From the NCBI RefSeq assembly GCF_900141665.1, contig NZ_FQYI01000004.1:62001-126000 (forward strand): DNA of 64,000 bases, read 5' to 3'. Shown here one piece after another: positions 26,469-34,511 of this stretch; within the stretch, counting starts at the first letter, position 1; every line of letters starts with the position of its first letter. The DNA is from Cruoricaptor ignavus. Lineage in GTDB: Bacteria > Bacteroidota > Bacteroidia > Flavobacteriales > Weeksellaceae. The notes below the pieces were generated by a model. It ran no database searches. It saw only the letters and a program-made list of their open reading frames with translations, and was not told the origin of the DNA. The translations under genes were made by a program, and so were the position numbers.

Positions 26469-27992
26469 TTAACTTCCAACTTTTATCATCTCTAGCTTTT
26501 TTGCAATCTCCCTATCATTCGCTAATCTTGGAATTTTGTTTTGCCCGCCGAATTTTCCCACGGATTTTGCGTAATCGATGAAGGCGCCCTTTCTCAGCTT
26601 AAAGATTTTCAGCGGCTGCAACACATTTCCCGAAATCAAATCATCGTAATAGGCGTTCAGCTGCCGCATTTCGAAATCTAGGGTGTTGGCAAATTCCTTC
26701 AAGTCTTCAGGTTCCGAACTGAATTCCACAAACCATTCGTGAAATGGCAGGCCTTCCTGCGGATTAACCTGTGGTGCCAGGTGAAATTCCGTAATCTGCG
26801 CTGGATGCTTTGCCAAAGTGCGCTTCATCGCTTCTTCCACCTCATAGCCGATTATGTGTTCGCCAAAAGCCGAGGTGTAGTGCTTCGTTCTGCCGGAAAC
26901 CAAGACACGGTGCGGATTTTTCGAGATGAACCTCACCACATCGCCTATCGAATACGCCCAGAGTCCGGAGTTTGTAGAGATCACCATTGCATAATCCTTG
27001 TCCAGCTCAATCTCGCTGATTGTCAGTCTTTTAGCATTCGGTTTGCCATAGTCTTCCAGCGGAATAAATTCGTAAAAGATGCCGTGGTTTGTGAGCAGCA
27101 GCAGGCCGTCATTTTCAAAATCATCCTGAAAGGCGAAGAAACCTTCGCTCGCCGGAAAGGTCTGCACGATGTCCACTTTTCCGCCGAGAAGCTGCTGCAT
27201 TTTTTCACGGTAGGGCTCGTAATTCACGCCGCCAGTTACGATGATTTGAAGATTTGGGAAAATTTGTTTGATGGTTTTGCCGTGCTTTTCCGTCAGCTTT
27301 TCGAAGTACATCACAAGCCAAGGCGGTATTCCGGAAATCAGCGTCATATCCTGGTTTTCAGTCTCTTGCACTATGGCATCCACCTTCGTTTCCCAGTCTT
27401 CTATCGTGTTCGTTTCCCAGCTTGGCAGGCGGTTTTTCTGCAGATAATTCGGGATGTGGTGCGCCACGATGCCGGAAAGCCGCCCGGTTCTTATACCGTT
27501 CATTTCTTCAAGCACAGGGCTTCCCTGAAGGAAGATCATCTTGCCGTTTACAAAATCGGCGTTGTTTTTTTTGGCGATGTAGTGGAAGAGTGCGGATTGT
27601 GCGCCCCTCACCTGAAAATCCATCCCTTCTTTCGTGAGTGGAATGTACTTTGCGCCGGAAGTTGTGCCCGAAGTTTTCGCGAAATATTCCGGAATTCCGG
27701 GCCAGAGAATATTCCTGTCGCCGTGCTTTATTTTCTCGATAAAAGGTTTCAGGCCCTCATAATCCTGCACTGGAACTTTCGCCTGAAAGTCCTTCACGGA
27801 GCGGATCTCTTCAAACTGATGCACTCTGCCGAAAAGCGTTTTCTCGGCGGTTTTCACCAGGTTCATCAGTAGTTTTTCCTGGTCTTCCGCAGCATTCCGC
27901 TTGAAGTTTTCGGAAGATTTGATATGATTCTTCGCCCAGATTTTGGCGGCATTTTTCTTGATGAAATTCAGCACGGCAGAAAATTTAGCCAA
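26469..27992 (-). CDS. GH3-family acyl-adenylate-forming enzyme
   Basis: 507 residues. Family motifs include the phosphate loop YFAKTSGTTSGAKYIPLT (about 104-121), VTGGVNYEPYREKMQ, FPASEGFFAFQ and YSIGDVVRF, with a C-terminal lid containing GQNKIPRL. In plants, GH3 enzymes conjugate amino acids to hormones. Bacterial members are widespread in Bacteroidetes but their substrates are largely unknown. No partner genes that would identify a substrate are adjacent: a His-rich secreted protein lies upstream and a convergent-side gap of 88 bases downstream. The function beyond acyl adenylation is open. Confidence 0.82.
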   Translation of the reverse strand: MAKFSAVLNFIKKNAAKIWAKNHIKSSENFKRNAAEDQEKLLMNLVKTAEKTLFGRVHQFEEIRSVKDFQAKVPVQDYEGLKPFIEKIKHGDRNILWPGIPEYFAKTSGTTSGAKYIPLTKEGMDFQVRGAQSALFHYIAKKNNADFVNGKMIFLQGSPVLEEMNGIRTGRLSGIVAHHIPNYLQKNRLPSWETNTIEDWETKVDAIVQETENQDMTLISGIPPWLVMYFEKLTEKHGKTIKQIFPNLQIIVTGGVNYEPYREKMQQLLGGKVDIVQTFPASEGFFAFQDDFENDGLLLLTNHGIFYEFIPLEDYGKPNAKRLTISEIELDKDYAMVISTNSGLWAYSIGDVVRFISKNPHRVLVSGRTKHYTSAFGEHIIGYEVEEAMKRTLAKHPAQITEFHLAPQVNPQEGLPFHEWFVEFSSEPEDLKEFANTLDFEMRQLNAYYDDLISGNVLQPLKIFKLRKGAFIDYAKSVGKFGGQNKIPRLANDREIAKKLEMIKVGS

Positions 27993-27998
27993 AAATAA

Positions 27999-28022
27999 AA
28001 AAAAGCCTGCGCAATGCAGGCT
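27999..28022 (-). terminator. Terminator of the small His-rich protein gene
   Basis: On the minus strand, AGCCTGC / GCAGGCT (7 bp, 5-base loop) is followed by eight T, 18 bases after the stop codon. It lies right before the GH3 gene and separates the two. Confidence 0.85.
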
Positions 28023-28040
28023 GTTCGGTTTTTTTGCGGG

Positions 28041-28286
28041 CTATTTGTTTTCCTTGTACCGTCTGTCCGGCGTACCGTCTTTCTTCAGTTTTTTGTTCTC
28101 TTTATAGCGTCTGTCCGGTGTTCCGTCTTTCTTCAAATGACGATGGTGTGGAGGGGTTGGAAGCTCATCTTTTGCAGGTTTTTCCCTGTGATGTTTCGTT
28201 GGATGAGGGTGGTGAGGGTGAGTTTGCTGCGCCGAAGTCATACCCATAGCAAGAACGAAGGCAAGCGTTGCAATTAACTTTTTCAT
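28041..28286 (-). CDS. Small secreted His-rich protein with duplicated KKDGTPDRRYKENK motif
   Basis: 81 residues. A signal peptide (MKKLIATLAFVLAMGMTSAQ) is followed by a His/Pro-rich segment (THPHHPHPTKHH, PPHHRHL) and two exact copies of KKDGTPDRRYKENK, the second ending the protein. The mature chain of about 60 residues is strongly basic. The KDGxPDxRYKxN pattern recalls short basic repeats seen in Flavobacterial secreted proteins and in the PBCV basic adaptor family; that link is from memory. Metal or nucleic-acid binding is possible but unproven. It has its own promoter box and a strong terminator. Confidence 0.72.
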   Translation of the reverse strand: MKKLIATLAFVLAMGMTSAQQTHPHHPHPTKHHREKPAKDELPTPPHHRHLKKDGTPDRRYKENKKLKKDGTPDRRYKENK

Positions 28287-28305
28287 TTTCAGTAGGTTTA
28301 GGCTG

Positions 28306-28313
28306 CAAATGTA
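28306..28313 (-). promoter_or_regulatory. -7 promoter box of the His-rich protein gene
   Basis: Minus-strand TACATTTG lies 19 bases before the ATG. Confidence 0.45.
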
Positions 28314-28353
28314 ATGTTTTTGAAATAGAGGAGAAGATTCGCGAAAAATAAAT

Positions 28354-28361
28354 TAACTTTG
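28354..28361 (+). promoter_or_regulatory. -7 promoter box of the UPF0175/DUF3368 operon
   Basis: TAACTTTG ends 7 bases before the antitoxin ATG, leaving a leader of only a few bases. Confidence 0.45.
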
Positions 28362-28368
28362 TCTCACG

Positions 28369-28614
28369 ATGAATTATATTTTGGTTCAATACCCTGATTT
28401 TCTTGCTGATGCGATGCGTATCAGCTCGGAAGATTTTGCGAAAGAGGCAAGGCTTGCCACGCTGTTGAAACTTTTTGAGCAGGGAAAGATTTCATCCGGA
28501 AACGCAGCGAAAGCCATCGGTGTTTCCCGCCTGGAATTTCTGGAATTGGCTGGAACGGAAAATGTGGAAACCCTTTTTAGCGAAGCGCTTTCAGAAGATT
28601 TAGCCAATGCTTAA
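28369..28614 (+). CDS. UPF0175 family antitoxin-like protein
   Basis: 81 residues of the UPF0175 family. The helical core (RLATLLKLFEQGKISSGNAAKAIGVSRLEFLELA) contains a helix-turn-helix-like segment at about 41-60. Family members are typically encoded directly before DUF3368 PIN-domain proteins, as here, with an 8-base overlap (28607-28614). It is therefore predicted to be the antitoxin and possibly the autorepressor of the pair. Confidence 0.78.
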   Translation: MNYILVQYPDFLADAMRISSEDFAKEARLATLLKLFEQGKISSGNAAKAIGVSRLEFLELAGTENVETLFSEALSEDLANA

Positions 28615-29089
28615 AGTTGTAAGCAATACCACGCCAGTTTTGTCTCTTTTGAAAATCGGCAGACTGGAGATTTTGAGAGAACTTTACGGTGAGATTCTTG
28701 TTCCGCAAGCTGTTTTTGAAGAAATTGAAGCTGGAAAAAATAAGCTATTTTATCAAGATTTATCGCTGATTTCCTGGGTGAAAATTGAAGAGGTGCAAAA
28801 TAAAAATTCGCTTGCTTATTTTCTCGACCTGGATAAAGGTGAAGCGGAAGCCATCGCTTTGGCTGTAGAAACCAATGCGGATTTATTGATAATTGATGAA
28901 AAACTCGGGCGGTTTCACGCAAAGCACGCCGGATTAAAAATTACAGGAACAATTGGCGTTCTCCTGAAAGCAAAATCGCACGGAATTATTCAACAAATCC
29001 AGCCTTTGCTTATTGAGCTTCGCAATTCTAGTACTTGGATTAGCGACAAATTTTTCTCCGAAATTATTGATTTGGCGGGCGAACGATAG
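28607..29089 (+). CDS. DUF3368 PIN-domain toxin-like protein
   Basis: 160 residues. The PIN-like fold begins VVSNTTPVLSLLKIGRLEIL, continues LVPQAVFEEIEAG and DKGEAEAIALAVE, and has LLIIDEKLGRFHAKHAGL followed by TGTIGVLLKAK. The first acidic position of classical PIN domains is Asn here (VSNTT), which I recall as common in DUF3368, while the other acidic positions are kept. It is a likely ribonuclease toxin controlled by the overlapping UPF0175 protein. Nuclease activity in this group is less well established than for VapC. Confidence 0.75.
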   Translation: MLKVVSNTTPVLSLLKIGRLEILRELYGEILVPQAVFEEIEAGKNKLFYQDLSLISWVKIEEVQNKNSLAYFLDLDKGEAEAIALAVETNADLLIIDEKLGRFHAKHAGLKITGTIGVLLKAKSHGIIQQIQPLLIELRNSSTWISDKFFSEIIDLAGER

Positions 29090-29116
29090 CTAAAGCCTGC
29101 TTCCTGCGAAAAAATT

Positions 29117-29124
29117 TACCTTTG
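29117..29124 (+). promoter_or_regulatory. -7 promoter box of mfd
   Basis: TACCTTTG lies 49 bases before the preferred mfd ATG at 29174. The sequence between is GC-rich without a clear structure. Confidence 0.4.
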
Positions 29125-29173
29125 CGCGGCGGTTTCGTGCGTTTGTGCGGAATCGTTTTTGCCGTTCGTGACA

Positions 29174-32100
29174 ATGGAATTGAAAAGTATCAGAGAAAGT
29201 TTTTTGCCTGCTATGCTGCAGCGGAATTTCGGCAGGGCAATTTTTGAAAGTTTAGAGGGAAACCAGCATACAAAGGTGAAAGGTGCCGCCGGTTCTGCAC
29301 CTTCGCTTTTCGCCGCAGAATTGTTCCTGGCGCTGCGGCAGGACATCCTTTTCGTGCTCGATGACAAGGAAGATGCGCACTATGCCACGGCAGAACTGGA
29401 AGAATTGCTCGGCGAAAAGTGCGTGCTCTACTTCCCGGAAACCAACCGAGAACCGTACCATATCGAGAAAACTCAAAATGCGAATATCGTATTAAGGACG
29501 GAAGTTTTAAACAGAATCACTAATGATAAAAATCCTAAAATCATCGTGGCAAATGCTGCGGCGCTCAGCGAAAAAGTGCTGAAAAAGGAAGATTTCAAAG
29601 CGATTTCCCACACGATAAAAACCGGCGACCAACTTGATTTCGATTTCACAGAAGAATTGCTCACACAGTTTGATTTCGAGATGACGGATTTCGTTTCTAA
29701 GCCCGGTGAGTTCAGTGTTCGTGGAGGAATTGTGGATGTGTTTTCCTACTCGAACGAAAAACCATACCGCATTTCTTTTTTCGGAAATGAGGTGGAAAGC
29801 ATTCGGGAATTTGACATCGAAACCCAACTTTCCACGCAGAATATCGATTCGTTTGAACTTATCTCAAATATGAATTACGCGGTCACTGGAAGTAAGGTTT
29901 CGCTTTTAGAGATTTTGCAAAAAGAGACGCTGTTTATTACGAAAAATTTATTTCTGATTCAGAAGAAATTAACGCAGATTTTTGGGAAGGCGGAAGAGAA
30001 TTTTGCAAAACTCAGCGAGGCCATTCAGCACGAAAAACCGCAGGAGCTTTTCGTAAATTCTGATGATTTTACCAAAAATTTTTCTCAGTTTAAAACCATC
30101 GATTTTACTTCGGAAAGTTTAGAGGCAAATGCTGATAATCAATTAATTAGCTCAAGTTTAATTCAGCTTTCTCAATCGCCGATGCCAGTATTCAACAAGA
30201 ATTTTGAGATGCTGGCAGAAGATTTAATTCAGAAGAAAAAGGACGGCTACGAAGTCTGGATTGCCTATTCCAACGAGAAACAGCAGGAAAGACTGGATGC
30301 GATTTTGAAAGCAGAGCGGGAGAAGGTTGAGGTTGAGTTTGAGGCTTCAGGAAATGTTGACGAGTGGAAAAGCTGGCGGGAAATTAAAAGTGAGGACTTT
30401 CACGAGGGCTTCATCGATTCCGAAGAGAAAATCGCAGTTTATACGGACCATCAGATTTTCGGGCGCTACCAAAGATTTAAGGCGAAAAATTCTTTCGCAA
30501 AATCGGAACAGCTCACGCTGAAAGACCTGATGTCCCTGAAAGTCGGCGATTACATTGCGCACATTGATCACGGCATCGGGAAATTTATGGGCCTGGTGAA
30601 GCTGAACAACGATGGCAGGGTGCAGGAAAGTTTTAAACTCGTTTACAAAAACGGCGATCTGCTGTATGTTTCCATCCACTCGCTACACAAAATTTCCAAG
30701 TACAATGCCCCAGAAGGCAGGGAGGTTGCGCTCTCGAAGCTTGGTTCGCCGGCGTGGAAATCATTAAAGCAAAAAACGAAAAACAAGGTAAAGGAAATAG
30801 CCTTCGACCTGATAAAGCTCTACGCCAAACGCAAGACAGCAAAAGGCTTCGCATTCTCGCCGGACACCTACCTGCAGGACGAGCTGGAGGCCAGCTTCAT
30901 ATACGAAGACACGCCCGATCAGGAAAAGGCAACGCACGATGTGAAGCGCGATATGGAAGCGGAAACCGTGATGGATAGGCTGGTTTGCGGCGATGTAGGC
31001 TTCGGGAAAACCGAAGTGGCAATACGGGCGGCTTTCAAAGCGGCAACGGACGGAAAGCAGGTGGCAGTGCTGGTGCCCACCACAATCCTGGCGTTTCAGC
31101 ATTACCGAAGTTTCAGCGAAAGGCTGGCGGAATTTCCCGTGAACATCGCCTATCTGAACAGATTCCGCACGGCAAAACAGCGCACGCAAATCCTGAAAGA
31201 TTTGGAAGAAGGAAAGCTGGACATCATCATCGGAACGCACCAGCTGGTTTCGGACAAGGTGAAATTCAAGGATTTAGGCCTGCTCATCATCGATGAAGAA
31301 CATAAATTCGGCGTGGCAGTGAAAGACAAACTAAAAACCCTGAAAGCCGATGTGGATACGCTGACGCTGACGGCAACGCCCATACCCAGAACGCTGCAGT
31401 TTTCGCTGATGGCAGCACGGGATTTATCCGTAATAAAAACGCCGCCGCCAAACCGACAACCTGTTGAAACACAAGTGATTGGCTTTGATGAGGAAACCAT
31501 TCGTGATGCGGTTTCGTATGAAATTCAGCGTGGCGGGCAGGTGTACTTCATCAACAACAGAATTGAAAACCTGCAGGAAATAGCCGGGCTGATACAAAGG
31601 CTGGTACCCGATGCAAGAATCATCACTGGGCACGGACAAATGGAGGGCAAGAAGCTGGAGCAGAATGTGCTGGATTTTATGGCGGGAAATTACGATGTGC
31701 TGGTTTCTACCACAATTGTGGAAAGCGGTGTGGATGTGCCGAATGCGAACACGATATTCATCAATGATGCGCAGAAATTCGGAATGGCAGACTTGCATCA
31801 AATGCGCGGAAGAGTAGGGCGGAGCAATCGTAAGGCCTTCTGCTACCTGATAACGCCGCCGTACGATTTGATTTCTACCGAAGCGCGGAAAAGGCTAGAG
31901 GCCGTGGAGCAATTTTCGGATTTGGGCAGCGGTTTTCAGATTGCGATGAAGGATTTGGAAATCCGTGGTGCCGGCGATTTATTGGGCGGGGAACAAAGCG
32001 GCTTCATCAATGAGATGGGCTTTGAAACTTACCAAAAAATAATGCAGGAAGCGCTGGAAGAACTGCAGTACGACGAGGAATTTCTGGGTGTTTTCGATAA

Positions 32101-32602
32101 TGAGCAGGAGCGGAAAAAGCTATTCCGCAGCGTGAAGGATGTGAACATCGATACGGATTTTGAGCTGATGCTGCCAAGCGATTTCGTACAAAGCACGGAA
32201 GAACGGCTGCTGCTTTACCAAAAACTGGCGGAGATTACCGATAAATTCACCCTGAGCCGCTTTGAAAATGAACTAATGGACCGCTTCGGAAAATTGCCGG
32301 AGGAAGCGCAGAACCTGCTGAAATCCGTAGAGCTGAAGTGGCTTGCCGCGGAAATCGGTTTTGAAAAAGTGGTGATGAAGAACGGCGTTTTCCTGGGCTA
32401 CTTCCCTGAAAATCCGCAAGATAAATATTACCAAAGCGAAAAATTCCAAAAGATACTGCGGCACATTACACAAAATCCAGAGGGCATTACGATAAAGGAA
32501 AAGAACAATCAGCTGCTGCTCCGCAAAGAAAGCGTGCGCAGCCTTCAGCAGATAATGCCTGTAATGGAAAAACTGGTGGAGAAGTTGAGTGATGAAGGGT
32601 GA
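29174..32602 (+). CDS. mfd: Transcription-repair coupling factor
   Basis: About 1142 residues from the ATG at 29174; a TTG five codons upstream is a less likely start. The N-terminal third is UvrB-like. The CarD-type RNA polymerase-interaction domain is at about 450-520 (VGDYIAHIDHGIGKFMGLVKL). The superfamily 2 translocase follows, with Walker A GDVGFGKTE (about 610), DEEH (about 706), TATPIPRTLQFS, and the TRG-type region MRGRVGRSNRKAFCYL. The C-terminal domain that masks the UvrA-binding site ends the protein. Mfd displaces stalled RNA polymerase and recruits UvrAB. Length matches E. coli Mfd. Confidence 0.96.
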   Translation: MELKSIRESFLPAMLQRNFGRAIFESLEGNQHTKVKGAAGSAPSLFAAELFLALRQDILFVLDDKEDAHYATAELEELLGEKCVLYFPETNREPYHIEKTQNANIVLRTEVLNRITNDKNPKIIVANAAALSEKVLKKEDFKAISHTIKTGDQLDFDFTEELLTQFDFEMTDFVSKPGEFSVRGGIVDVFSYSNEKPYRISFFGNEVESIREFDIETQLSTQNIDSFELISNMNYAVTGSKVSLLEILQKETLFITKNLFLIQKKLTQIFGKAEENFAKLSEAIQHEKPQELFVNSDDFTKNFSQFKTIDFTSESLEANADNQLISSSLIQLSQSPMPVFNKNFEMLAEDLIQKKKDGYEVWIAYSNEKQQERLDAILKAEREKVEVEFEASGNVDEWKSWREIKSEDFHEGFIDSEEKIAVYTDHQIFGRYQRFKAKNSFAKSEQLTLKDLMSLKVGDYIAHIDHGIGKFMGLVKLNNDGRVQESFKLVYKNGDLLYVSIHSLHKISKYNAPEGREVALSKLGSPAWKSLKQKTKNKVKEIAFDLIKLYAKRKTAKGFAFSPDTYLQDELEASFIYEDTPDQEKATHDVKRDMEAETVMDRLVCGDVGFGKTEVAIRAAFKAATDGKQVAVLVPTTILAFQHYRSFSERLAEFPVNIAYLNRFRTAKQRTQILKDLEEGKLDIIIGTHQLVSDKVKFKDLGLLIIDEEHKFGVAVKDKLKTLKADVDTLTLTATPIPRTLQFSLMAARDLSVIKTPPPNRQPVETQVIGFDEETIRDAVSYEIQRGGQVYFINNRIENLQEIAGLIQRLVPDARIITGHGQMEGKKLEQNVLDFMAGNYDVLVSTTIVESGVDVPNANTIFINDAQKFGMADLHQMRGRVGRSNRKAFCYLITPPYDLISTEARKRLEAVEQFSDLGSGFQIAMKDLEIRGAGDLLGGEQSGFINEMGFETYQKIMQEALEELQYDEEFLGVFDNEQERKKLFRSVKDVNIDTDFELMLPSDFVQSTEERLLLYQKLAEITDKFTLSRFENELMDRFGKLPEEAQNLLKSVELKWLAAEIGFEKVVMKNGVFLGYFPENPQDKYYQSEKFQKILRHITQNPEGITIKEKNNQLLLRKESVRSLQQIMPVMEKLVEKLSDEG

Positions 32603-32638
32603 AGATTTACTGGTTGAATTTTATCAAAAAATAGCGAA

Positions 32639-33202
32639 ATGAAATACCTGATAATCGGGCTGGGAAATAAGGGCGATGAATATAAGGGCACAAGGCACAA
32701 CATCGGCTTTGATGTGGCGGAGAAGATTGCCGCAGAAATTGAGGCGCCATTCCAAACCGCGAATTTCGGATGGATTGCCGAGGGCAAATACAAGGGCAGG
32801 AAAATCCTGCTGCTGAAGCCCGATACCTATATGAACCTTTCTGGAAAGGCGGTAAAATTCTGGATTCAGAAGGAAAACATCCCAGTGGAAAACATCCTGG
32901 TCATCACCGATGATTTGGCGCTGCCTTTCGGAACCCTGCGCCTGAAGATGAAGGGCTCCGATGCCGGACACAACGGCCTGAAAAGCGTGCAGCAAGAGCT
33001 TGAAACACAGAATTATCCGAGGTTGCGGTTTGGAATCTCGGCAGATTTTGCGGAAGGAAGGCAGGTGGATTATGTGCTTGGAAAATGGACGGAAACCGAA
33101 GCGGAAAAACTTCCGGAACGCATCGAGACCTTTGCGAAAGCCGCACTCTCATTCACCTTTGCTGGCGGTGCCAATACGATGTCGGCGTTTAATGGGAAGT
33201 AA
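32639..33202 (+). CDS. pth: Peptidyl-tRNA hydrolase
   Basis: 187 residues. The catalytic His20 lies in GTRHNIGFDVAE, with KPDTYMNLSG (substrate-binding Asn) and DDLALPFGTLRLKMKGSDAGHNGLKS (catalytic Asp and phosphate clamp) all intact. The enzyme recycles tRNA from peptidyl-tRNA released by stalled ribosomes. It starts 37 bases after mfd on the same strand and may be read through from it. The next gene is convergent, 15 bases beyond the stop. Confidence 0.96.
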   Translation: MKYLIIGLGNKGDEYKGTRHNIGFDVAEKIAAEIEAPFQTANFGWIAEGKYKGRKILLLKPDTYMNLSGKAVKFWIQKENIPVENILVITDDLALPFGTLRLKMKGSDAGHNGLKSVQQELETQNYPRLRFGISADFAEGRQVDYVLGKWTETEAEKLPERIETFAKAALSFTFAGGANTMSAFNGK

Positions 33203-33217
33203 GATAAAGATCACGGT

Positions 33218-33898
33218 TTAAGGTTCCAAATTTCTCCTGCTCATCACCCAATGTGAATTTGTAAGATCGTAAATTTTTTGAATATTTTTTAGGATTTCTT
33301 CAAAATCAATGTTCAGGTCGATGAGGTTGCCTGTCCGCATATCAAAAACCCAGCCGTGAACAATCGGGAACTGCTCCAGAATATACCGCTCCTGAACGCA
33401 CGCCATCTTGATAATGTTGATGCACTGCTCCTGCACATTTAGCTCTACAAGCCTGTCGTAGCGCTTGGTTTCGTCGGAAATTTCGTCCAGCTCATTCTGG
33501 TGCAGCCTGTAAACATCGCGGATGTTCCGCAGCCACGGATTCATTAAGCCCATGTCTTCCGGCGTCATCGCCGCCTTTACACCGCCACAACCATAGTGCC
33601 CGCAAACTATAATGTGCTTCACCTTCAGATGCCGCACCGCATACTCGATTACTGCGGTGGAATTCATATCCAGCGAGTTCACAACATTGGCAATATTCCT
33701 GTGCACGAAAACTTCACCGGGTGCTGCCCCCATCAGCTCTTCTGCGGTTACGCGCGAATCTGAGCAGCCGATGTAAAGGTATTCCGGAGACTGGCCGACC
33801 ACTAATTTTTTGAAGAAATCAGCATCAGCATTCAGCTTATTCTGAATCCAGGATTTATTATTTTCAAAAATACTCTCGTAAGTTTTCGAATTATTCAT
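33218..33898 (-). CDS. Beta-class carbonic anhydrase
   Basis: 226 residues. Zinc ligands C45, H101 and C104 lie in YIGCSDSRV and VCGHYGCGGV; the Asp47/Arg49 dyad of beta carbonic anhydrases is present. This gives the SDSR/HxxC signature of the plant-type clade. It interconverts CO2 and bicarbonate in the cytoplasm; there is no signal peptide. It marks the boundary between the housekeeping block and the polysaccharide locus, is convergent with pth, and sits 38 bases after the promoter-proximal gap of the acyltransferase gene. Confidence 0.94.
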   Translation of the reverse strand: MNNSKTYESIFENNKSWIQNKLNADADFFKKLVVGQSPEYLYIGCSDSRVTAEELMGAAPGEVFVHRNIANVVNSLDMNSTAVIEYAVRHLKVKHIIVCGHYGCGGVKAAMTPEDMGLMNPWLRNIRDVYRLHQNELDEISDETKRYDRLVELNVQEQCINIIKMACVQERYILEQFPIVHGWVFDMRTGNLIDLNIDFEEILKNIQKIYDLTNSHWVMSRRNLEP

Positions 33899-33936
33899 TC
33901 TTCAAAAATATTCGGAATTATTGCGGAATTTGTAAT

Positions 33937-34488
33937 TTAAATTTTATTATTGATGTAGCCTTCGGTCGCGTTATTTTTTGCGATTATTTTTGCGGGATTG
34001 CCCACCACTACAGAGTTTGAAGGCACATCGGTCGTTACATAGGCATTCGGCGCAATCAGCACATTATCGCCAATTGTGATGGCCCCCACAACCACGGCAT
34101 TTGTACCAATCCAAACTTCATTGCCGATAATCGGTGCGCCTTTCTTCTTGCCGCGGTTGGATTGGCCAATCGTTACACCGTGTGCAATATTGCAGTTTTT
34201 GCCGATTTTCACGGCCTTGTTGATGACTACCGTTCCCCAATGCCCAAGGTAGAGGCCCTCGCCGATTTGCGTTTCCGGATAAATCTGAAAACCGTAGCGG
34301 ATTTGCAGGTTCCGTAGCAAGACACGCCAATAAATTCCCAGCGGATTTTTCTTCCGGTGCTGCTGGCATTTCCTCAAAACATAGATGTAGTGCAAGTTTG
34401 GGTTGATGAGTTTCTGCCGGACTTGCAGCGAATTCAGCCACTTTCCGCTTTCCCGGAAAAAATCTTTTTGGATGGTGGTGTAAGGCAT
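33937..34488 (-). CDS. Left-handed beta-helix acetyltransferase (serine acetyltransferase-like)
   Basis: 183 residues. A helical N-terminal half of about 75 residues precedes hexapeptide repeats (IGEGLYLGHWGTVVI, IGKNCNIAHGVTIG, IGNEVWIGTNAVVVG, IGDNVLIAPNAYVT) and the closing DVPSNSVVVGNPAKII. This is the CysE-like arrangement also used by polysaccharide O-acetyltransferases. Its position at the end of a glycosyltransferase cluster favours sugar acetylation over serine acetylation. It lies 23 bases after the glycosyltransferase stop and has a TAnnTTTG box there. Confidence 0.78.
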   Translation of the reverse strand: MPYTTIQKDFFRESGKWLNSLQVRQKLINPNLHYIYVLRKCQQHRKKNPLGIYWRVLLRNLQIRYGFQIYPETQIGEGLYLGHWGTVVINKAVKIGKNCNIAHGVTIGQSNRGKKKGAPIIGNEVWIGTNAVVVGAITIGDNVLIAPNAYVTTDVPSNSVVVGNPAKIIAKNNATEGYINNKI

Positions 34489-34492
34489 AGCG

Positions 34493-34500
34493 CAAATTTA
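34493..34500 (-). promoter_or_regulatory. -7 promoter-like box before the beta-helix acetyltransferase
   Basis: Minus-strand TAAATTTG ends 4 bases before the ATG. It may be an internal operon promoter giving a near-leaderless mRNA, or chance in AT-rich DNA. Confidence 0.3.
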
Positions 34501-34511
34501 AACTTTCTCCA

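Noticed and set aside
26739-27872. Open frame of 377 codons opposite the GH3 gene
   Set aside because: Low-similarity, Phe/His/Val-rich translation without domains; the GH3 gene explains the region.
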